A DNA stretch of 64,000 bases. Source: Cladocopium goreaui. Taxonomy: Eukaryota > Sar > Dinophyceae > Suessiales > Symbiodiniaceae. Below the pieces are notes generated by a model. The model was not told the origin of the DNA and did not search any database. It saw only the letters and a list, made by a program, of their open reading frames with translations. The translations under genes were made by a program, and so were the position numbers. Shown piece by piece: positions 1-10,578 of this stretch; within the stretch, counting starts at the first letter, position 1, and each line of letters starts with the position of its first letter. The DNA is taken from the NCBI GenBank assembly GCA_947184155.2, contig CAMXCT020001786.1, forward strand, positions 26,959 to 90,958, written 5' to 3'.

Positions 1-713
1 GATGTTACACACACACACACATTTCTGTTCATGAAATTCCCTGTGGCTGACTTGATTTTCTAATGCCAATCTTTATTAGTTAAAGTTATAGTTAAAGCAT
101 GTTAAATCCAGATACATTAAGTAATTTAACTCTCATTCCAGATGAATCCCCCAGTTCATCCCCAATGACCCGCATCCCTGAGCTCCCCTGCGCCATCGCG
201 CGTAGAGTCGTCCTTCGAACGCCACCCTTCCGGCAGAATCGCACACAGCCGGTGAAGGTGGGGGCGCACCTGAGGGCAATATGGGCATGGGATGGTGGTG
301 CCCCAGTGATGTGAACCTGACTTTATATAAGGGTGATGTTTTTTTTGTTTTTTTTTCCCAGTCTGGGGCAGTTTTCCTTGCTATTTGCTACATATTGGTG
401 CTAAAATCTCTGATTTGCGTGTTATTTCCTGCATTTTGGAGCCAAAATCTCTGATTTGCGTGCTATTTGCTGCATTTTGGAGCTAAAATCTCTCTGATTT
501 GTGTGCTTTTTGCTGCGCTGTTGAACTAAAATCTCTCATTTTGTATAGCTGAAGTCGCAAATTTGGGTGGTTAAAATCGTAAATTTGCACGATAATTGCA
601 ACATTTTAGTTTTCACCAATTTTCCCCATGGTTTTCAACGATGTCTGGATGGTTTTCATCGCTTTCTTGATCGTCTTCAATGATCTTTCCGTGGTTTCAA
701 AGATTCTTTGTTT
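1..713. other. No gene seen; AT-rich flank with about 50-bp repeats
   Basis: A short ACAC run opens the window. Between about 390 and 545 a unit of about 50 bp recurs three times (…TCTGATTTGCGTG…TGCATTTTGGAG…). The same sequence recurs in inverted orientation at about 11505-11600, on the far side of the telomere-like array. Open frames here are short and not protein-like. Confidence 0.5.
345..560 (+). repeat. Left arm of an inverted repeat flanking the telomere-like array
   Basis: The stretch holding TTTTCCTTGCTATTTGCT and the GCATTTTGGAG units matches the reverse complement of 11505-11600, imperfectly but clearly. The two arms bracket the telomere-like minisatellite and the retrotransposon inserted in it. 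They may be the ends of an older, larger element. Confidence 0.55.
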
Positions 714-1203
714 CTTCTAGGGTTCTTGAGGGTTTAGGGTTTCATTTAGGGTTTCTTTAGGGTTTCATTGAGGGTTTCTTTAGGGTTTCATTGAGGGTTT
801 CTTTAGGGTGTCGTTCAGGGTTTCTTTAAGAATTCTTTTAAGGTTTCTTTAGTGTTTCATTTAGGGCTTCTTTAGGGTTTCATTTCGGTTTTCTTTTAGG
901 GTTTCATTTCGGGTGTCGTTTAGGGTTTCTTTAGGGTTCTTTAGGATTTAATTTAGGGGTATCTTTAGTGTTTCATTTAGGGCTTCTTTAGGGTTTCATT
1001 TAGGGTTTCATTTAGGGTTTCTTTTGGGTGTCGTTTTTGGCTTCTTTGGGATGTGATTTAGGGTCTCTTTAAGGTTTCATTAAGGGTTTCTTTAGGGTTT
1101 CTTTAGGGTTTCATTTAGGGTTTCTTTAGGGTTTCTTTAGGGTGTCGTTTAGGGTTTCTTTAGGGTTCTGTAGGATTTAATTTAGGGGTATCATTAGTGT
1201 TTC
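714..1203 (+). repeat. Interstitial telomere-like minisatellite, left half
   Basis: Degenerate repeats of TTTAGGGTTTC and variants (TTTAGGGTTTCATTTAGGG, TTTAGGGTGTCG) run for about 490 bp. They are built on the TTTAGGG telomere motif, but the spacing is irregular and they lie inside the contig. The array stops at the copia insertion and resumes after it with the same phrases. Confidence 0.85.
1199..1203 (+). repeat. Target-site duplication GTTTC, left copy
   Basis: GTTTC directly precedes the TG that opens the 5' LTR. The same five bases follow the CA that closes the 3' LTR. Five bp is the expected size for Ty1/copia integration. Confidence 0.9.
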
Positions 1204-1392
1204 TGTGAATCTAGGGCCAGTGAATCGACACGTCAACTCATTTACATTCACAATTCAATCGACTGCTGTGTGCAGCGTGGGTGCGGCCCAAGCGGGCCCT
1301 GTGCTACTGGGCGAAGCGTAGCAAAACAGCAGAGGTGCGCTGTTTGCTAGTTGACGTAGGTTGGTGCTGCCACTGCAGTTTGTCGCTCTGCA
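1204..1392 (+). repeat. 5' LTR of the copia element
   Basis: 189 bp, TG...CA, read as identical to 10579-10767. It should carry the element promoter and the start of the transcript. I see no clear TATA box. Confidence 0.93.
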
Positions 1393-1393
1393 G

Positions 1394-1405
1394 TGGTAGC
1401 GGAGC
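1394..1405 (+). promoter_or_regulatory. Primer-binding site (initiator-Met tRNA-like)
   Basis: TGGTAGCGGAGC begins two bases after the LTR. It resembles the complement of the 3' end of eukaryotic initiator tRNA-Met (TGGTA.C.GAG), the usual copia primer. The tRNA identity is inferred, since the host tRNA is not in the window. Confidence 0.7.
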
Positions 1406-1434
1406 ACAAGCTCCTACCTTTGGGTGTTAGAGCC

Positions 1435-2632
1435 ATGGCGGCTCGTGTGCCGTCGTCGCACGGCAGTCTTGACGGTGATCCTGCTGAAGGAGGTGAAGGT
1501 TTCAGACAACCGGCTGCACCGACAGTGGAGCCGGAGGATGACCCGTTTGACTCTGACGAGTTTCGGGAGTTCCTGAGAGAACGTCGGTTACGAGGAGGTC
1601 GACGAGCCGAAGTGGGAGCAGTTCATGCCCGACCTGTTGGGCGATCGGCGAGACGACCAGAGGATGATAGCGATGATGACCGTCCCAACCGTGGAGGTGG
1701 CGCCGGACAACCACCAGAATGGGATGGGGTGAGCCAGACCTTTCAGGATTGGCTCATCAAGTGCAAGCTTTGGCTGGCGACAACCAAAGCAAAACCCAGG
1801 ACACAGGGCCCCCTGATTCTCCAGAGACTCTCAGGGGCACCTTTCCAGGCCTTCAAACACTGGGCCAAGGATGCGGCGTGGCTGAACAATGAGAATGGAG
1901 GTTCAGCCCTTCTTGAAGCCATGAATCTACCTGAGAACTTTGGTGAAGATCGAGAAGAAGATCTCTTAGCCTCGCTTTCCAAGATCACGTATCACATGAA
2001 GCGAGGGAAAGATGAGTCCTTGAGGGGATTTTGGTCAAGATGGGAAGAAGCCTTACGGAAGATCCGAGAGCACCAGGTGATCCTCCCGGACAAGTACATC
2101 GGGTTTCTTCTTATTCAAGCTCTTGGACTTGGAGATGCTGACATCAAGAGCCTACTCTCATTCACTCGGGGGTCGATCATCTCGAGTGAGGAGTGAGGTC
2201 AGAGAGTGGGCAAGGAAACACGAGATGAAGCTGATGGCGAAGGATGTCGGCACAGAGAAGGATCGGAAAGGGACTTCTGCCTCGACGAGATCTACGGCGG
2301 GGCACTACTTCATTGAGGATGAGCACGCGGCGGAGGAGATCAACTTGATGGAGGACGCGCTGAACGAGCTCTACTCCGAGGACGCTGAGTATGAGGAGGT
2401 TGACTCGTCCCAGGTGCCCGAGGACGAGATTCTCGACGAGCACGAAGTGGCAGAGGTGCTGAACACCATGATCCAACGCAAGAAGACATTCGTCCAAAGC
2501 GCAAAGATCAAAAAGGCCAAGGAGCTTGCACGTGGGTACGGGAACTGGAAGAAAACTCCAGCCGGGTCTTCGGCCAGCTCTGGGGGGACAAGCCAAATGT
2601 CTGTTACCGGACGCTTGAAAGGTGGCAACTAA
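1435..2632 (+). pseudogene. Copia gag (capsid region), frameshifted
   Basis: The start is ATG at 1435 in a good context (GAGCCATGG). The protein opens acidic and arginine-rich, then has a capsid-like core (WLIKCKLWLATTK, about 1750-1790; LGLGDADIKSLL, about 2125-2160) typical of copia gag. Frame 1 stops at a TGA just after 2195. Homologous-looking sequence resumes in frame 2 (VREWARKHEMKL). A 4-nt tandem duplication around GAGTGAGGAGTGAG explains the shift. The second frame then reads an acidic segment to a TAA at 2630-2632, which lies at the left end of the nested insertion. The ancestral gag very likely ran on into the zinc knuckle beyond 3495. Confidence 0.85.
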
Positions 2633-3494
2633 TCCCTTCCTCCTAATACTAAACGTCCCCCTAATACTAAAAACAGGCATCCATCTCCAATTTCCGAAAA
2701 TTTCAGTTTGGCCAATTTGACTTTTAATTGATCCCCTTTAAAAAACAATTTAAAAATCAACCTACCATTTGTGGGTTCTCCCCCCTAATACTAAAAACTA
2801 GTTCACCCCGGGGTGTTTAGTATTAGGGGGGCCTAGTCCCAATCCCTCACTCCAAGCTGCCTGGCTACTCTAGCAATTAGGGGTAAGCTTCGAACTGCCA
2901 TTTTTGGCAATATTTTAATTGCGTTATATAAGGAAATTTAATTGATTTTGAGATCGGAAAAAATAGTTTTTAGTATTAAGGGTTTTAATTTAGTATTAGG
3001 GGTAAGCTTCGAACTGCCATTTTTGGCAATATTTTAATTGCGTTATATAAGGAAATTTAATTGATTTTGAGATCGGAAAAAATAGTTTTTAGTATTAAGG
3101 GTTTTAATTTAGTATTAGGGGTAAGCTTCGAACTGCCATTTTTGGCAATATTTTAATTGCGTTATATAAGGAAATTTAATTGATTTTGAGATCGGAAAAA
3201 ATAGTTTTTAGTATTAAGGGTTTTAATTTAGTATTAGGGGTAAGCTTCGAACTGCCATTTTTGGCAATATTTTAATTGCGTTATATAAGGAAATTTAATT
3301 GATTTTGAGATCGGAAAAAATGGTTTTTATTATTAAGGGTTTTAATTTAGTATTAGGGGTAAGCTTCGAACTGCCATTTTTGGCAATATTTTGGTTCCCT
3401 AATAATAAATACCCCCCTAATACTAAAAACTACCTGCCGTGTTTTGTATTAGGGGGGGGAGGGGGGGGGGTTTAGTATTAGGAGGAAGGGATTA
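2629..3494. mobile_element. Nested TIR insertion (MITE-like) inside gag
   Basis: About 866 bp bounded by perfect 25-bp terminal inverted repeats (2630-2654 and 3470-3494). CAA on both sides is a possible 3-bp target duplication. The ends are packed with repeats of CCTAATACTAAAAAC and its complement. It has no coding capacity, so it must rely on another element's transposase. Removing 869 nt joins gag to the zinc knuckle in frame. An alternative reading as an intron-forming element is given under findings. Confidence 0.8.
2884..3390 (+). repeat. 119-bp tandem repeat, about 4.3 copies
   Basis: The unit starting TAAGCTTCGAACTGCC recurs at 2884, 3003, 3122, 3241 and 3360, exactly 119 bp apart, and the last copy is partial. 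Copies are nearly identical, so amplification was recent. Each unit holds a small palindrome (TGCC-ATTTTT-GGCA). Confidence 0.93.
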
Positions 3495-3495
3495 C

Positions 3496-4495
3496 AAGAT
3501 GTCTTTGGAGGCTCTGAAGGCTACCAGCCGCTGCTCGAAATGTGGACAAGTTGGACACTGGCACAAGGATCCCCAGTGCCCAAAGAACCAAGGCCGAAAG
3601 ACCACCCAGGAGGCCCACTACATGGAGAAGGACAGCCAGCCTACGGACACCGAGGAGGCGATTTTCTGCGGCTTCATGGAAAAGGAGGTCGAGAAGCAGG
3701 ATCACTACGACCTGGTTGAGCCCTACGTTGACTTCGCTGGTGATGAACTACGACTTCCTCCTGCAGATCGTCTACTGAGTGATTTGAGCTCTCACGAGCC
3801 ATCGACCGCACCCGCGACCAATGCAACGGCTTCCAATTCGGAAGATCGTCTTTTTGGATTTGAACCGGCCGATATCGGCGCATACATGTCCGACAGCCCA
3901 CTGACGGAAGGTTTTGGTTGTGATTTAGGTGTTGGTTTGGGGGTTGGTTTGAAAGCTGTGAACCGTGAAATCTTTTGGAGTGAGGGAGTTGGAAATCCCG
4001 GTAACCCGAAACCCCATGAAGACCTCTGTGGGACTATTGACACCGGATGTCAAAGGATGGCAATAGGTTTGGCCACTTTGAGGAGACTTCAATCAGCTAT
4101 GCCGAATGACATGGAGATTGGGACCATCAAACAGGAATATCGTTTCAAGTCGGTTCATGGGACATCCAGTACAACACATGTGGCAACTATTCCGACTAGC
4201 TTGGGGAGACGGGGAAGTATTCTGAAACCGGCTATTTTTACTGGTGACCATTCTGAACAAGCTCCATTTCTGATTTCTCTACCATTTCTCATGGCATGCC
4301 GAACCGTCCTGCACCTAGATCCTAGTCGTGGCCTTAGAGCGTATTTCAAGAAATTTGGGTTCTCAGTTGATCTTCATATCGGACCAACAGGAGCACTCAG
4401 AATCCCTCTCACGAATTTCACGTCGAAACAATTGAAACATCTTAGAGAAACTCAAGCGGAAGTTTTGCAGAGCCAAGCCGAGTTTGAAGTGTTGA
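3496..4495 (+). pseudogene. Copia zinc knuckle and aspartic protease
   Basis: Frame 1. A retroviral-type knuckle CSKCGQVGHWHKDPQC lies at about 3532-3579, with six residues between the His and the last Cys instead of the usual four. An acidic spacer follows, then the protease signature GTIDTGC at about 4031-4050 (catalytic Asp in DTG) and a hydrophobic region to about 4450. The frame is lost near 4495, where an A-run (TTGAAAACC) has probably gained one A. Sequence resumes in frame 2 as KPQLLAETRV. Confidence 0.85.
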
Positions 4496-5494
4496 AAACC
4501 ACAGCTTTTGGCCGAGACTCGAGTGACCCCGGCGCCTGCGGTGCTAACTCCGTTGAATCTGCAGCCCATGGAGAGCAACAAGCGTGTGCGTACCGAGCCA
4601 CCGGAGTGGAGCACACCCGGAGGAGCTTGGTCCAGAATGGTGCTCAAGCTGCTGTTCCTCATGACCCGCATGAGCACTCTTCTGATCGGACTACTTCTTG
4701 GCCGAGACCTTCGTGGCCCCGAGGAGATGACCAACCAGGAGATGAGGGAGCGCAAGAAGCAACCATTCAGTGTATGGCCTCTCACAAAGAAGCTCGAGGG
4801 CACGCTGTCAGAAGTAGCGGAATCGGACTGTGGATTCAGCATGGTGTCCAACAGCCCGTCGAGGGTTTCGAGCACTCCATCCCCACTGGCTCTGGACATC
4901 GACTACTACATGGACCAGAATGTGGAGGGGAAGCACCCGGTCTGCGAGCACGACGAGATCTGCGATCTATGGATGTGCCGGAAGCAAGGGAGGAACTTCC
5001 AACGGATGTTCTGGCGGTGCCCACTCCCGATCGGGCGCCAGTGCCAGATGTTCCAGTGGTGCGCCCATCAGCCTCACTGGGAGGGACCGAACCAGGCGAT
5101 TCAAGCCGGACGCAGCCCCAAGCCCATGGAGAAATCCCCCTCGACGAGCGCCTCTCGACCTCCCAAGCCGCCGACGACGCGAACTTCCAGCAGCCCGGTG
5201 GCTCCAACGACCCCATCTGGAGAGGAGGAGACGGAGATTCAGGCCCAGTGCAATCATCTGGGTCCCAAGTGTCGACAGGGAACCAACGGCTTCAGGGAGA
5301 AGGTGTCGTGCATGCAGTGTGGCAAGGTCTTGGTGGATCGAGCACGCAGCAAGCAGGAGATGGAAGAGCGTGCGGAGATTCGCAAGGAAAAGAAGGCCAG
5401 CGGAAGTGCGTCGACGAGCTCTCCGGGATCAAAGGAGAAGGGGGATGCAACCGACATGGAGGAGTTCCTGGAATTCCAGAAGTTCCGCGAGTGA
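4496..5494 (+). pseudogene. Copia pol spacer with GRF-type zinc finger
   Basis: Frame 2. After a variable linker, a GRF-like finger lies at about 4945-5065: Cys pairs around CDLWMCRKQGRNFQ and CQMFQW, with the GR.F and C..F.W signature of nucleic-acid-binding zf-GRF domains. A Pro/Ser/Thr-rich linker follows, then a second Cys/His-rich segment (CNHLGPKCRQG, SCMQCGKV; about 5248-5330). The frame ends at TGA 5492-5494 (EFQKFRE stop). Downstream homology is in frame 3, so another shift lies between about 5490 and 5560. Confidence 0.75.
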
Positions 5495-5559
5495 CGTCGC
5501 CAGCAGAAGAAGCCGGATGGTCCGAGCTGAGTCCAGAAGAAGAAGACTGGGCATCAAAT

Positions 5560-6440
5560 CCAATGTTGAGCAAATCTGCCAAGCGCGCCTGCTTTCAGGC
5601 CCGACTATGTGGAAGGAACTTATGAATTTGCTCCGTACAGCGCCGACTGAAGTCCAGTCAGCGGGATTAGAAAAGCTCAGGAATTCAGCCTTCAGACATG
5701 GCCAATCGGCGGTGTCCAACAAAAAGGCATTGTCGCTTTATGCTACCCTTCTCGACCGAGATGAAAAGTCAACCAGAGTTGTGGCCGAGCTGTATAATCC
5801 AGAGAGGTTCAAGGGAGAGGCAAAAAGACAAGGTTTGATTCCAGGACAGGCTTTTGACCTGGACTTAGGACATGATTTGTTGGACCCTCACATGCGTAAC
5901 GAGGTTAGGAGTTATGTCAGAACTGTTAAACCCGGACTTGTCCTGATTTCACCCCCCTGCAAATGGCACTCCATCCTTCAAAACTTAAGACCCTTTGCTG
6001 ACCGATCCCCGGAAAAACAACAGGAGTACTTGCGTAACCTGATTCAAGCTAAGGTGTTACTTAGGTTCGGAGTTGAAATTGCTAAGGAAGTGGCCAGTTA
6101 TGGTGGCTACTTTGTCTTCGAACACCCTGTCACATCTAAGGCATGGTCCGACCGAGTTCTACAACAACTGATGATGCGAGAGGACGTGGTCCTTGCCAAG
6201 GGCGACCAATGCATGTTCGGACTGCAATCCAAAACTGGAGTTCCGAGAAGGAAGTCTACAGGATGGTGCACTAACTCCAGCGAGATTGCGGAGATGCTGA
6301 CGGTCAAATGCGATGGCACTCACGAGCACGACATGATCATTGGCAAGGACGGCTCCGAGAACAAGTCCACACAGGCGCAAAGATATCCTGCAGGATTGGT
6401 CCAGGCCATTATCAAGGGCTACAAGAAACAGATTCGAGAG
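5560..6440 (+). pseudogene. Cytosine-methyltransferase-like domain inside copia pol
   Basis: Frame 3, uninterrupted. Between protease and integrase lies a domain with the landmarks of C5-cytosine methyltransferases: a beta-strand then ISPPCKWHS (about 5947-5973; PPC holds the catalytic Cys in that family), FVFEHP (about 6112-6129; position of the ENV Glu motif), VPRRKSTGW (about 6240-6267; position of the RxR motif), and a C-terminal helix RYPAGLVQAIIKGYK. A clear SAM-binding motif I is not obvious (candidate AFDLDLGHDLL, about 5850-5880). Capture of DNA methyltransferases by dinoflagellate retrotransposons is known from the literature. Whether this domain is active, or only a relative with another role, cannot be judged here. 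Confidence 0.6.
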
Positions 6441-6699
6441 GAACTCTTGCGTGTTGAGTTCTGCCGGATTGACCATCTTCTTCAAGATTGTCTCCATCTT
6501 CAGCGGATCCAGAATGAGTTGGTCCCAACCGAGCACCTCATCTCTGACTTTGACATCATGACAGCCGAGCACGAGACCGATGAGGAGCACGAGGATTCCA
6601 AGAATGACGAGATGCCTGACGATGAGGAGATCTCGGAGGAGCCGGAGACGGTTGAGGAGCCGGGAGGAGAGACAGAGGGAGCAGAGAACCCGAAATACA

Positions 6700-7216
6700 C
6701 GTATCTTCCGAGAGAACGACCGTTCTCCCTGCCCCAGCTGGTCAAGCGAGCTCATGATGGACTTGGGCATCCTGCTAACGATCGATTGGTCCGGATTCTC
6801 CGACATGCCGGTGCTAGTCAAGAGGCGATCAGGCTGGCCCGAGAACACAAGTGCGCTGTTTGCGCAAGGCATGAGAAGGTCAAACCACCCCGACCGGCCG
6901 CACCACCTAGAAACTGGCAGGTCAACCAGGTGGTCGGAGTGGACACTGTTTGGCTACCCACTCTGGGTAAGAAAACCAAGATGGCGCTCAACATCGTTGA
7001 CTGGGCCTCCAGGTTCCAGATGGTGATCCCTTTACAAAGCCATACACCAGCCGCAGCTCGAAAGGCCTACTTACAATGGCTCAGATTATTCGGACCACCT
7101 GAACGAGTCTACGTTGATTTGGGCACCGAGTTCAAGGGCACTTTCATGTTTGGCAGCGAGGTGGATTCAACGTACTATGAGCCCGCTTCACTGGAGATGC
7201 CAACTCAGAGGGGCCG
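6700..7216 (+). pseudogene. Copia integrase, N-terminal part
   Basis: Frame 3. An HHCC zinc-binding module (HDGLGHP ... CAVC, about 6750-6870) precedes the catalytic core: first Asp in VVGVDTVW (about 6930-6955), second Asp in VYVDLGTEFKG (about 7110-7140). The frame is lost near 7216, just before the expected catalytic Glu. That Glu appears in frame 2 as ITERAGKAF. A 5-nt insertion around GGGCCGGGC would explain it. Confidence 0.85.
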
Positions 7217-10200
7217 GGCATCACGGAACGAGCAGGCAAGGCTTTCAAAGAGGTTTTCTCTCGAGCGTTGGAGCACCACACTTGCAGCGATGAGTCGGAG
7301 TGGCACAACTTGGTCGACATTACGATGATGACCTGCAATCGACTGATGAACAAGTCTGGATACAGCCCAATCCAGAGGGTGCTTGGATATTCCCCTCGAG
7401 TTCCCGGAGGACTACTGACCGGTGGTGGAGGAGACTTAGCAACTTTGGGGAAACTCAGTGCAGGAGACCTTGCCATCCAGAATGCGCAGGACATGCGACT
7501 CGCTGCGGCGCGAGCATTCCATGAGGCTGATTGCTCTCAATCCTTGCGCAATGCTCTACATGCTGGACCTCGACCTCGACGAGAATTCGAAGCGGGCCAA
7601 CTGGTATATTTCTGGCGAAAGGGGATGGAACGAGCGCTCAAGGACAAGCCAATGTTTTGGCGTGGGCCAGCAAGGGTGATCCTCACCGCCATGCCGACTA
7701 CGGTCTGGATATCCTATAGGGGCTGTATTGTCAAGGCCGCTCCAGAACACCTTCGACACGCCAACGACGAGGAGCAGCTTTCACTCTCGGGATGGATCGA
7801 CGACATCACCAAGACGAAGGAGGAGATCGAACAACAACCAAGGCGAGGATACGTCGACCTGACCCTGGAGGAGATCCCCAATGAGGAGGAACGACAACAA
7901 GCTCTCCCGGATCCAGAGGCTCCCCGACTTCGACTACGACAGAAAACCGCCGCGGACAAGGTGGTCAAGAGAAGCTCACCGGACGAATGGAGATACAATC
8001 CGGCTACTGGTGAATTGATCCGAATCCACTACAACCTCAGAAGAGCCAAGTTCAGACCGACCGAAGAGCTGGCAGGTTGCCCCGTACGCCTTGAGGAGAT
8101 TGACAATTGGAGGAAATCGGTCATGAAAACTCCAGATGGCCTGATGATGGATGAGGAAGAAGATGAATGGAATGGAGATGGGCCGGAACCGGATACCCTG
8201 GAGGATTGGGTTGGACGAACCTATTTTCGCCTGAAGGAGAACGTAGAAGGAGCAGCCCCAGAGTTCGAACGCATCGTTCGGCCCAGAACGGACGAACCAG
8301 CGGATCGGGCAGGAATGAACGAAGAGGTAGAAGGGGGGAACGAGATAGCTCCGGAACAAGAGGATACCCAAGTGGCTACCGGCGGGGAGGACGCAGATAC
8401 CAGAGCTTCAGAATCAAGGACAAGATCCCTGCCGGAAGAGGAGGACACAGAGGATCGACCTTCAAAGAGGATGAGAACAGAATTTTTGGAGGTATATTTA
8501 CAATCCCTGGAGAAGGCCATGATTGCAAAGCTCAAGAAGGAGGTTAGCTATAAGAACATGACTGCCGAGCTGAAGACCAAGTTCGACAAGGCCATCAAAC
8601 GGGAGGTGCAGAACAACATCGACTCGGGAGCATATGAGATCCTGGACAGATCTGAGTCGGAACACATTCGACGTACAAAGCCGGACAAGATAGTCCAGTC
8701 CCGATATGTCCTGACTGAGAAGGGAATCGAAGCCGAGGATGTTGAGAAGGCCGAGTTTGAAGGAGTACTGATCTCCAAGGAAGGAGATTCCAGCAAGAAG
8801 GCAAAAGCCCGACATGTGATGAAGGGATTCAGCGAAGAGAACTCGGAGTACTTAGAGGTGACTACCCCGCAAGTGGGACGAGAGACGGTCCTATTCACCC
8901 TGCAGCTATTGGCCAGCCTCAAGTGGATGCCTGGCTACCTTGACTTCACCCAGGCGTTCCATTCAGGAGACGAACTCCAGAGGGAAATATATGCAGAACT
9001 TCCTCATGAAGGACTTCCCGGATGCCATCCGAGACAACTTCTACGACTACGAAAGTGCTGTTATGGACTCCTTGATGGTCCCTTTCAATGGTTCAGTCAT
9101 TTGCAACGGATCTTGGTTCAGGAGCTGGGATATGAAGCAAGCACTACGGATCCCTGCCTATTTCTCCTGTTTGGAGAAAACCGGAGGTTACGAGGAATCA
9201 TCTCTGTTGCCACCGATGACCTACTACATGGAGGAGATCAACTACACTGGGAGAAGATGCAATGGTTAAACAAAAACTACAAGCTCGGGAAGTTCAGTCA
9301 AGGAGATGGCAGGTTCGTTGGCAAGGAGATCAAGATGCAGGAGGACGGCGGCATTCTCATACACCAACCGCTGTATACGAAGGAGAAGGTCAAAGAAATT
9401 CCTATCTCTCGAGATCGGAAGAGCCGGAAGTTCACCCTATGCAACAAGGAGGAGATCACACAACTTCGAGGACTTCTGGGATCACTTGCATGGTTGAGTA
9501 AGGAAACGAGGCCGGACTTGGCAGGTAGAACAGCGTTGCTCCAACAGAGCATGCCACAGCCCTACATCCAGGACCTCTTGGACGCGAACGCTTTGGCGAG
9601 AGAAGCTTTGCGGTCCCCATCGACCGGGATCCGGATCCAGCCCATACCACCTGAACGACTTAGGGTTGGTACCATCACCGATGCGTCCTGGGGTAACGTC
9701 AAGCCTGACTTCCACGACGAGGAGGACAAGGACTACTGGCTGGAGACAGCCAGCAGCTGGATCAGAGTGCATCGACAACCTCGTCGACTGAAATTCCACC
9801 CTGGTGCTGCTCCCGGAGGACCTGATCTCTACGAGATACAGAACCACCGAGTGACGGAGTCCGACGATACGCAGCACACCGACCAATGGAACCATCGAGA
9901 CAGTCAACTTCCAATTGGTGATCAGCCCTGGCGGGGTCGCACGACATTCTACAAGAAGAAGGCCGAAGCAGGTAAGAAGGAGGTGATCAATGAGAAGTTT
10001 TTACAGAATCAACGACTCGCGAGCCAAGGAGGATATATCACCTTCTTCTATGATTCGCAGATGGAAGTGGAGGAGGCCGCATTCCCAATTTCAATTATCA
10101 CTTGGAAGAGCTACAAGGTCAAGCGGTGCACGGTGAATACTTTGTCTGCGGAGTGCCAGGCGATGATTCAAGGAGTCGGATCACTTCATTGGATCCGCGC

Positions 10201-10567
10201 CCTTTTGGAGGAGAGCAGAGGAACTATACTACGACTGGAAGACTGGGAACAACAAATAGCTTCCACTCCCTTCATTGCCATCACCGACTCCAAGAGCCTG
10301 TACGACACGGTGTCGAAATGTCGCAACACGGCTTCACATATTAGTGACAAAAGGACTGCAATTGATGTCACTATCCTCAAATCTGATTTCAAGAAAACCC
10401 AGGGTCAAATTAGATGGGTGGAGGGTAGCCGAATGGTTTCTGATTCTCTTACGAAAAAGATGAGCGGTTCGTTTTTGAGGTCTGTCATGGAAAAAGGTCA
10501 GTGGTCGCTGTCGGAAAGAGGGTTCCAAACACAGGAATCCACAATCCTTTTAGTGTCGATTCAATAG
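7217..10567 (+). pseudogene. Copia integrase C-part, reverse transcriptase and RNase H
   Basis: Frame 2, open for about 1100 codons to TAG at 10565-10567. It starts with the integrase Glu region and GYSPIQRVLGYSPR, followed by a basic and acidic linker. Reverse transcriptase: SRYVLTEKG, the Asp of motif A in LDFTQAFHSGD (about 8938-8970), and motif C as VATDDLLHGG (about 9206-9235), where copia elements usually have YVDD or xVDD. RNase H: TDASW (about 9677), AECQA (about 10150), ITDSKSLYD (about 10282) and a late Asp in DKRTAIDV. This 3' half is unbroken. Confidence 0.93.
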
Positions 10568-10574
10568 AGAGTGG
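10566..10574 (+). promoter_or_regulatory. Weak polypurine tract before the 3' LTR
   Basis: AGAGAGTGG lies four bases before the 3' LTR. It is the only purine run in the expected place, and it is short for a plus-strand primer. Confidence 0.45.
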
Positions 10575-10578
10575 CCGA

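Noticed and set aside
714..1203. TTTAGGG-like repeats taken as a chromosome end
   Set aside because: The repeats are degenerate, internal, and continue beyond the copia insertion into non-telomeric sequence.
2884..3390. Regular 119-bp direct repeats considered as a CRISPR array
   Set aside because: Whole units are repeated without variable spacers, and the genome is eukaryotic.
3439..5625. 728-aa plus-strand frame taken as one protein
   Set aside because: Its start lies inside the nested TIR insertion, and after about 4495 it is out of frame with the GRF finger. Only 3496-4495 is real coding sequence in that frame.
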